A DNA stretch of 64,000 nt, taken from Siphonodentalium dalli. Lineage: Eukaryota; Mollusca; Scaphopoda; Gadilida; Siphonodentaliidae. Shown piece after piece: positions 47,801 through 56,800 of the stretch (within the stretch, counting starts at the first letter, position 1; each line of letters opens with the position of its first letter). Under the pieces are notes generated by a model that saw nothing but the letters and a program-made list of their open reading frames with translations, made no database searches and was not told the DNA's origin. Where the stretch lies: assembly GCA_032622095.1 (NCBI GenBank), contig CP136066.1:93703319-93767318 (forward strand), given 5' to 3'. The translations under genes were made by a program, and so were the position numbers.

Positions 47801-50800
47801 CGTTTTAATTGTGATTCCTTGAATTAATCTTCTTGTATTACCATATATGTCAGAATTTTAGATTAATGTGCTAATTTACCAATATTAGATATTTCCAGTT
47901 CGTTGCATGGCCTGAGATTTCCCGCAGCAGTGGGTTCCCATTCCTCCAACCCCTAGCAGAAACCCTGTTCTATCTTATATGTACTATGAAATTAAATACC
48001 TTGGTACTAAAACTTCAAGGTGACCAAAACATATCCTTGGTTTAAAGCTGTTTTGGTTATTTGGTTTAGAGATCCAGTCTACTGCATATATACCAACATA
48101 GTGAAAAATGAAATTAATGATGTCACAGTGCTATTTTGCCACAGAGTCTGGAGGTCTTTGTGACAATTAATCCTTTCTATACTAAATACTAATTTACGTG
48201 CAATTCCCTTAGGAAATGTTCAGATGCGATTATGAATCTAAGTCCTGAATATTTTTGTGAACATTGTCCGGTAAGTCTTCAGTTCAAGCGACAGACAACA
48301 CAATCATCTCAATTGTAGCGAAAAATACAGTGCTATTGAACGAAATGAAACAGGCATCACGCAGTATGCTTGTCCGTATTTACGTCGACATTGGTTCTCT
48401 CATGAATGTATGCTTTTATCTGTACTCAACAATTGGTTAGGCACAGAAAATGTATAGATGTGTGAAGATAAGTGCATAATCTCTGCATATTACACTACGA
48501 TCACCAGGCTGTTTTCGCCAGGCAATTTTATGTGTTTCTTTAAAAGTTCTATGTATTTGAACTAGATTGGCTCAGTAACAATAATTTGATTTGAGATTCG
48601 ATTCGATTTTGAATCGTTTGCCTGATTTGAATCGAGATTTGATTCGAAATGAAAACGCCCAATTTGCAGGGCCCTACAAAAATGTTATGTGCTTCCTTAT
48701 CAAAACAGTAATAAGCCTATATTATTAAATATATGAGATATATGCCAATACTTTTCTATACATCAAACAAATGGTCAATCAGTACCCGTTTATGTTGACC
48801 CGATACCAAATGGACTTTCATTATTGTATATGCTGGGCTCAAGTTGATGCACACATTGGGTTTATTATAATTAATAATTTTGTTTTCGTTTTCCATTTAA
48901 AAAATTTCGTTTTGTTTCTTTTCTTTTTGTTTCTTTTTGTTTTTTTGTTTTTTGTTTTTGTTTGTTTGTTTATTTGTTTCTTTTTTTTTAGTTCGGTTGT
49001 CATAATAAATATATATTTGTTTGTCTGCAATATGGCCAAAATATTCAGAAAAGTTCGGCCAATAGAATTTCCCGAGCCAAATGAATGACTTGTTTGTGAC
49101 TTGTACTCGCAAATGACTTGGATGTGTGCTTGGCTGTTGACATTATAATCATTGTTCTGTTGGATTATATAATGGAGAGGTTGTGAAAATGCTGTAATTA
49201 ATCCCAGACTAAGGCTTTTATCTGGCAGCACTTCCAACAACAGCATTGTTATTTTTAAGCTCATTTTCAAAGCTTGTTTCAATTATTGATTATTAACGAA
49301 AACATCCACATATTTCACTTAAGGTCACACCAATATTACAGCATGATTTACAAACATTTGGATGGGAAAACAGTTCATGAAGCTGGGAAAAAATATTTAA
49401 AAAATAATCTATTGTCATCCAAACAATTGACAAAGAGTGGAATTATACATGAATTTACATTAATAGAAACACTCTACTATCAACTATTTTCTTCACTTCA
49501 TCAGGGTTCGTACTGCTGCTTGCTAAATATTTTCATTTGACAAAACAAAATTCAATTGGCTATTTTGGAACTTTACAATTGAAGACCCTGTGCCAATGCA
49601 TTCTCTTATATATGCGAGTGGACCATAAGAGAATGCATTGGCCTACCAAGTTTTATATTATTTTTTATAATTGTTAAAGAATGTAAGAAAAAAATAAAAA
49701 AACTGATAAAAAAATTGCTAAAGAATCAGGGGTGGGGGGGGGGGGGGGGGGGCGTAAAAAAGTTGCAAGACGTGGGGGTCTTTTTTTTACATTTCCATTT
49801 TTTTTACACCCACCCACCCTTTCTTGCATTTTTTTTTCATAAAATTTAGACACCCACCCCAAACATCAAAGCTTTATGTTGGTCCCCTCTGTAAAAACGA
49901 CCAACCGCTCTATATTGGTCCCTTTGAAAGACCAAATTAAATGTTACTTCCTGTTAACAAACATGTGCAAAATTGAACTCTAAGCAATCAACAAAGGTAG
50001 AATATTATGTGATTATATTGGTAAATTTATAACCCAGCCTATTCATCTGTGTGAGTACAGCTGGTGAGTAGATGAAAAATATGTTGAATCCCCTGGAATG
50101 ACAACAAAAAATAACTAGGGCCAGTGTTAGGGCCTACAGTAGAATAAAAAATTACACAAACTTAAATTTATCTTTTTTCAGACACCAACCAGCATCAACT
50201 AGTAGGCCTAGGGCCTATAGTAAAACCAAAAAGCAAAATGTGCATATGAACCAGTGTACGAATTAACTTTTATGTATGCCTGCATGACCACCGACCCGAC
50301 CTCGCATTACGACTTAGAACTAGGCCTAAAATAATGCTTAACCCTTTGAGTTTGAACGTTGATGGTCAATTTAGTGCCAAATCCATATACACGGATGTAT
50401 ATTACTGAGATTCATTTGGACAATAAGAGCTGAACTTCGGTCATGTACTGGATGGAGTTCATGTGCAATAAGAAATTCACACACATTCTGTACATGACCT
50501 TTATGTGTGCCTTCAAACTAGACCACCTTGCATGCACATCATCTTATAAATATACAATAATTAAGTAAATTAATTTTTCTTCTTTGATAATTTTCACATT
50601 AGCCTGAATTAGACATTAAGTGTCATTTACATACTAGTATATGCAGGTAATTATGGGATATAATAATTACAATGTGAACACAACTGTAATGTGTCCTGGC
50701 CCCTCTTCACATCTATTTAAATAATATTTTTATACTTTTCAGAACACTATCCATGGAAGGTTATATTTTTGTTTCTTTCAATAAATGTCTACTTATTTAC

Positions 50801-53800
50801 TTATTGATGGTTGTCAACAACACTGAAACAAATAATTTGACAATTCAAATAATTATTTGACAAAAGTATATTTAAAAATCAATTTAGTATACAAACACTG
50901 ATACAAATATTTAGTTCATACATTACACTCATGAATCAACTAACTGTATGAGTAAAGAGACTGTCATGAAGTATAAGAATTATTGTAATATTCTGTCATG
51001 AGTTGTTAGCTCAGATATTGTCAGACTGCATTAAGTTAACCCTACCCTAGAGCTATCTGAAGTATTTTTTCTATTGATCTACACCGTGAACTAGACAATT
51101 TTCAATATAAAAACTGCCAAGCCAGCTGAAACAGACACAATAAAAAAAAATTGCGCGCAAAAGAAATCAATGAAAATTTTGGGACCCACCCCCACAATAT
51201 TAACTATTTTTCCATTTTATATCAACTTATGGGGGTAATTATAACAATATTGAATGTATTAGTGCTTCTCATATTGCAACAAGCCACAACATATAAACAA
51301 ATATGTTTAAAACACTTGAAAATATGTCAATGAAAAAAAAATGCAAAAACGGTGGTCAAAAACTGTTTCCGGCCTCGGGTACCCCCCCACCCCCCCCCCC
51401 ACCTCATGTCTCGCCCCCCCCCCCCCCCCCCTGAAAGAATGTAAGAAAAACTGATAATCTATCTCATATATATTTTGAAGACCTCTGTTTGTATGTCATT
51501 AATACAAATCTACGATTCTCGACTGATCGGGACGAAACTTGGTACGTGTGTGTAGTTTGACCAGGCGGTGGACGTTGTCGTATTGGCGAGCCCGTGAAAC
51601 GTCCGTGCAGCGCATGCGCAGACGAGATCTCGGAAACGGGTGGAGCTATCGACTTGAAATTTGGTATGTGAATGTATCTTGCCCCGGATACGAATTTCAT
51701 CGGGTTGCCGAGCCCGTGCGACGCCAGCTTCGCGCATGCGCAGACGAGATCTCGGAAACGGGTGGAGCTATCGACTTGAAATTTGGTATGTGAATGTAAC
51801 TTGCCCCGGATACAAATTTTATCGGGTCGCCGAGCCCGTGCGACGCCAGCTTCGCGCATGCGCAGACCAGATCTCGGAAACGGGTAGAGCTATCGACTTG
51901 AAATTTGGTTTTTGAATAGCCCGGACAACGTCGGGCTCATCGGCTAGTCTATACTATATATTTTGAGACTTCCGTATATATATATGCGTGTACTTTATAG
52001 AATCGAAAACGACTGCACCCATCGAGCTCAAATTTCGTATATAAGTGTAAAACCCCACGGGGATCGTCCACGTCGCATTTTGGACAAGCTTTGACCACTC
52101 ATTCTCCACTCCCAATCATCAAAATCACCGCAAACGGCACGGCGGTGGTTAATCGCGTTGATAGTTAAAGAGCGTTCCTATCCGCAGTGTAGTCGATAAA
52201 GAGCGTATATGCGTAATGTGATTCTTACGTCTGTACACGGGCGTCAGCGTCAGAGCGTGTTGTGTGATTCTTACGTACTTGGTATCCAGACATGAGCGTG
52301 TTGTGTGATTCTTACATACTTAGGGCTTCCTAGGAACTGGGATCGGGTCAGTTTTTCCGTACTATGTGATCTTCACCTTGAAACAGGTACCCACAAATGA
52401 TATAGTACCCACAAATGATATATATATGTGTGTGTCCTTTATAGACTCGAACCGATTGAGCTCAAACTTGCTACCTACGGGAAGTGTCATGGGTGTGTTA
52501 AATTGTGACCCCGACCTGACCTTGACCTTCAAAATGATCAATTCAAGGTCAAATCGGGTAAAGCTGGCGGATTTTGACGAATTGAAAAATAAATTCATTT
52601 AGAAAAAGCTTTTTCGAACAAAGCCATGGGATGAATGCCGCCAGTGGCGGGCTAACCTGCTAGTACTATATATTTTGAGACTTCCGTATATATATATATA
52701 TGTACTTTATAGAATTGAAAACGGCTTGCTCGATTGAGTTCAAACTTGCCATCTAAGGGTAAAAACCCACGAACACCGTAGTTGTCGCGTTTTGGAGAAG
52801 CTCTGAGCACCCTTTATCCACTCCCAAATCACCGCAAAGGCAGGGCGGGGGTTAATCATTAATGAGCGTTTGTTTTTGACGCATCGCTATAAAGAGCGTC
52901 TGTTTACCATTCAACGTTATTAGCATCTGCAGAGAGATATACGGGAACATTGAGTGGTTTCCTATGCGGGGAGATTTATTGGATGCCATAGTACTCTTAC
53001 AACATCATTGTTATAGTATGTATGACACTTAGGTCAGGGCTTAGAGGGGGGGGGGGGTAGTTATAGGCATAATGCTTCTCAGAAATCCCGGTTACAAACC
53101 AACACTCACAATTTCGTATTTACGCAAACGCAATGCAGAGAGATATACGGGAACAAGTGCTTTCCTATTTTTAGAATGCAACACATGATACCAAACAAAA
53201 TTACGTCGCGTTGGTGATGGCGTTCACGACGGGATTAATTGACTGTCCGCTCTTATCGAGGATGGGGTTCACGACTGCATTAACTTTGCTGGAACTATTG
53301 ACCATCTTGTAAGGGTTGGACAACCTCTGTCAGGGGCTGCTCAATGGCCACGGGCAGGTTTAAAAAAAATCATACCTCTTCTGGGTCTGGGCGTGTATAG
53401 ACATGAGCGTGTTGTGTTCCTACGAACGCGGATCGTGTTGTATTCCTAAGAACGCGGATCGGGTAAGTTTTTCCGCCCTAGGTGAGCTCAAACTTCGTAT
53501 ATAAGTGTAAAAACACACGGGGATCGTCGACGTCGCATTGTGTGAAACATTCTTATGTCTGTCGTTCCTAGGAACGGGGGAATTTTTCATCGGGTCAGTC
53601 TTAACCTTCAAATGGGTACCCACAAATTATATATTGTGACCCCGACATGACCTTGACCTTGAAAATGATCAATTCAAGGTCAAATCGGGTAAAATATTGA
53701 AAAACCCAATATTAACTCATTGAAAAACTCAAACAAAACATAAAACATTGTCATGTTTCTGACCAAGCACGCCAGTGGCGGGCTAACCTGCTAGTCTATA

Positions 53801-56800
53801 CTATATATTTTGAGACGTATATATATATGTGTGTACTTTATAGAATCGAAAACGACTGCACCCATCGAGCTCAAATTTCGTATATAAGTGTAAAATCCCA
53901 CGGACACCGCCGTGGTCATGTTTTGAAGAAGCTCAGAGCACCGTTTCTCCCTTCCCAATCATCAAAATCACCGCAATCGGCACTTCAGGGTTAATAGCGT
54001 TGATATATAAAGAGCGTTCGTTTTCCGCAGTGTCTATATAAAGAGCGTCGTTTTCACTATCTACTTATCTGTATGCCGTAGCCTGTCGCTCGAAATATTA
54101 TGCAGAGAGATTTCATGACGGGAAGCGTTTGTTTTCAATTCAATGCAATGTTATCGCTCGAAATATTATGCAGAGAGATTTCACGACATTAGGACGGGTA
54201 CGGCAGACTCGAAATATTATGCAGAGAGATTTCCCGACGGGAAGCGTTTGTTTTCAATTCAATGCAATGTTATCGTAGAGAGATTTCACGACGGGAAGTG
54301 TTTGTTTTCAATTCAATGCAATGTTATCGCTCGAAATATTATGCAGAGAGATTTCACGACATTAGGACGGGTACGGGCAGGTTAAAAAAAAAGAAAAACA
54401 AAGAATGCGTTGTCTGTCGTTCCTAGGAAGGGGGGATTTCATCGGGTAAATTTTCCCGCCAGAAACAAAAAATTTAATTAAAACAATTTAAAATTAAAAA
54501 AATATATTAAATTTAAAAAACATTAAATTAATATTAAAAAATATTTATAAAAATGTCATGTTTCTGACCAACCACGCCAGTGGCGGGGCTAACCTGCTAG
54601 TCTACTATATATTTTGAGACTTCCGTGTGTATGTGTGTATATCCTGGTGATGGGGGTGCACGGCGGGATTAATTTAAATATGTCATGTAACTTGTTGGGT
54701 AACAATATCTAGCCGAGAATTCCTCAGACCTACAGACGAATGCGACCAGCAAATTTCAAAATTGGTCACTTGACCTCCCCATGAATATATTCTGGGGAAA
54801 TTCCAGGGAATGCCGATTGAGCTCAAACTTGCTACCTACGGGAAGTGTCATATATATGTGTGTGTCCTTTATAGACTCGAACCGATTAAGCTCAAACTTG
54901 CTAAATACGGGAAGTGTCATGGACGGGTTCATTGAAAAAAATCGGGTAAAATTGAAAAACAAAAAATTCAATTAAAAAGGCACAATTAACTCATTGAAAA
55001 AAAAATAAAAATCGGGTAAAATTGAAAAACAAAAAATTAAAAAGGCACAATTAACTCATTGAAAAACAAAAAATTCAATTAAATAATTAAAAAAATTAAT
55101 TAAAAATAACTCATTGAAAAACAAAAAGTCATGTTTCTGACAAAGCCATGGGACGAACGCCGCCAGTGGCGGGCTAACCTGCTAGTCTACTATATATTTT
55201 GAGACTTCCCTATATATATCCTTTATAGACTCGAAAACGACTCGACCGATTGAGCCCAAACTTGCTATCTACGGGTAAAAAGCCACGAGAAGTACCATCG
55301 CACTGCTTTTGAGAATGTCCGAGCACTCCTTCAGCCTTCGCCCTGCCACCGTCGTTGGAATTGATGGGTTAATGATTAAAGAGCATTCGTATCTGCGGTG
55401 TCGTTGTTAAAGAGCGTTTATATACACGAGTATAAATACGGATCAATCGACCTTCTCAGAAACTGGGGATATCGAGACGAAATTTCGTACTTAGGGCTTC
55501 CAAGGGACGGGGGAGATTTTCATCGGGTCAGTTTGTCCGCCTGATGTGACCTTGACCTTGAAACGGGTACCCACAAATAACCTTGGGGCGATATCTCAAT
55601 GGTGACATCGACGTGAAATTTGTTATGTATGGTCAACTCTGGACGGGGAATATTTTTGTCGGGTTATATGATAGCATGCTGTCGGCGTGCCTGTACGGGG
55701 TTACCTTGAAAAACAAAAATGAATGGATCGACCAAAGCCATGGGACCAATCCCGCCAGTGGCAGTCTAATCTGCTAGTATTTGATAAAGATAGTAAGAAA
55801 AAATGATAAACATTTTTCAAGAATGTAAGAATTTTTTTTTTTTTAAATCAGTAATTTTTTTTTTTTAAAGTTGTTATGCCTATGGTCGACTCACATATGT
55901 AAGAGAATGCATTGGCACAGGATCTTTAATGCTGCACCAGCACAGCTCCCGTCATGAAAGGGCTAATTAAAAATCTTTTTAACCACTTTTAGATCAACTG
56001 TTTGTAACACCAGATGTCTCTCGTTTGTTTGTTTTCGGAACAGCAATGCAAACATACCTTCAAAACTAGTTTCATAGAAATTTTGTTGTTGTTGTTGGAA
56101 GTGGTACCAGTTAGAGATAGAGCATCTGTACCATGTGAGAACACATAGTGCCAGTTCATATTTGTTCATGGTCTCATGATTGCTGGAACTTAGAAGTAAA
56201 ATACAGATTTTTGTATTTAATAGATATCAAACTTTTTGAACTGTCTGGATGATAACTTGTGCGGTATTCAACACAATTCCATATTTGTTGTGTGGTTCAC
56301 TTTGAGAATACACAGTATCCAATGCCTCAAAGTTTCACAAATATCTATGGGGATGTAGGGGTCAGTCATAAGTTTTGTCATTGTTACAATTATTGTCCCC
56401 TGAAAAAACAAGTTTCCGGAACTTTTGAAATTACCGGTGTCCGTCCGTCCCCAAATTCTTTCCAGATAATAACTTTAGTTTAGTTATCTGTGTTTTCATG
56501 TTTTGTATATCAGGTCAAGTTCGAATTTGGGTCCTGTCCACCAATTTTTACCAGAGTTATGGTCCTTTTCGACTTTGAATTTGCCAATTATTTTGGTTTC
56601 CGGGTGATAACTTTAGTTATAGTTATCTAATTGTTTCAAATTAGGTATCGAATATTGACTACTCACATGAAAATACAGGTCAAGTTCAATTTGGGTTTGG
56701 TCTGCCCATTCTTAATGAAGTCTTGTCGACTTAAAATTTGCAGATAACTTTGTTCTAGTTATCTGATTGTTTTCAAATTTTCTGATTATCTTGGTTTGCG

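Larger units (their letters stand above)
51458..55776 (+). mobile_element. Head-to-tail array of six Helitron-like units
   Basis: Units run 51458-51947, 51948-52663, 52664-53794, 53795-54600, 54601-55185 and 55186-55776. Each starts TCTACTATATATTTTGAG or a variant and ends in CTAG. In units 2-6 the end is preceded by CCGCCAGTGGCGGGC or a close variant, which folds as a short GC hairpin, about 9 bp before the CTAG. A 5' TC, a hairpin and a 3' CTRR are the structural hallmarks of Helitrons. The array is flanked by A on the left and T on the right, as Helitron insertion between A and T predicts. No Rep/helicase is encoded. Unit bodies share GACTCGAAAACGACT, 'gagctcaaacttgctacctac' and 'gaccttgaccttgaaaatgatc' but differ widely in length. 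Confidence 0.78.
49585..55966. mobile_element. Family C MITE split by two later insertions
   Basis: The left part (49585-49726) has the ACCCTGTGCCAATGCATTC hairpin and a GTTAAAGAATGTAAGAAAAA spacer. The right part (about 55777-55966) resumes with GTAAGAAAAAATGATAAA, then half a hairpin (CCTATGGTCGACTCACATAT to GCATTGGCACAGG) and the terminal GCTCCCGTCATGAAAGGGCTAA. In between lie a poly-G-tipped element (49727-51433) and a Helitron-like array (51458-55776). The left TTAA terminus is not visible. Confidence 0.7.

Noticed and set aside
48771..49282. Two long open frames, one per strand
   Set aside because: Both come from the T/G-rich low-complexity run (poly-Phe/Leu on one strand and poly-Lys on the other).
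51464..51915. Five overlapping open frames with a repeated peptide (ACADEISETG type)
   Set aside because: They arise on both strands from three copies of a 123-bp tandem repeat inside a Helitron-like unit, with no start context or domain.
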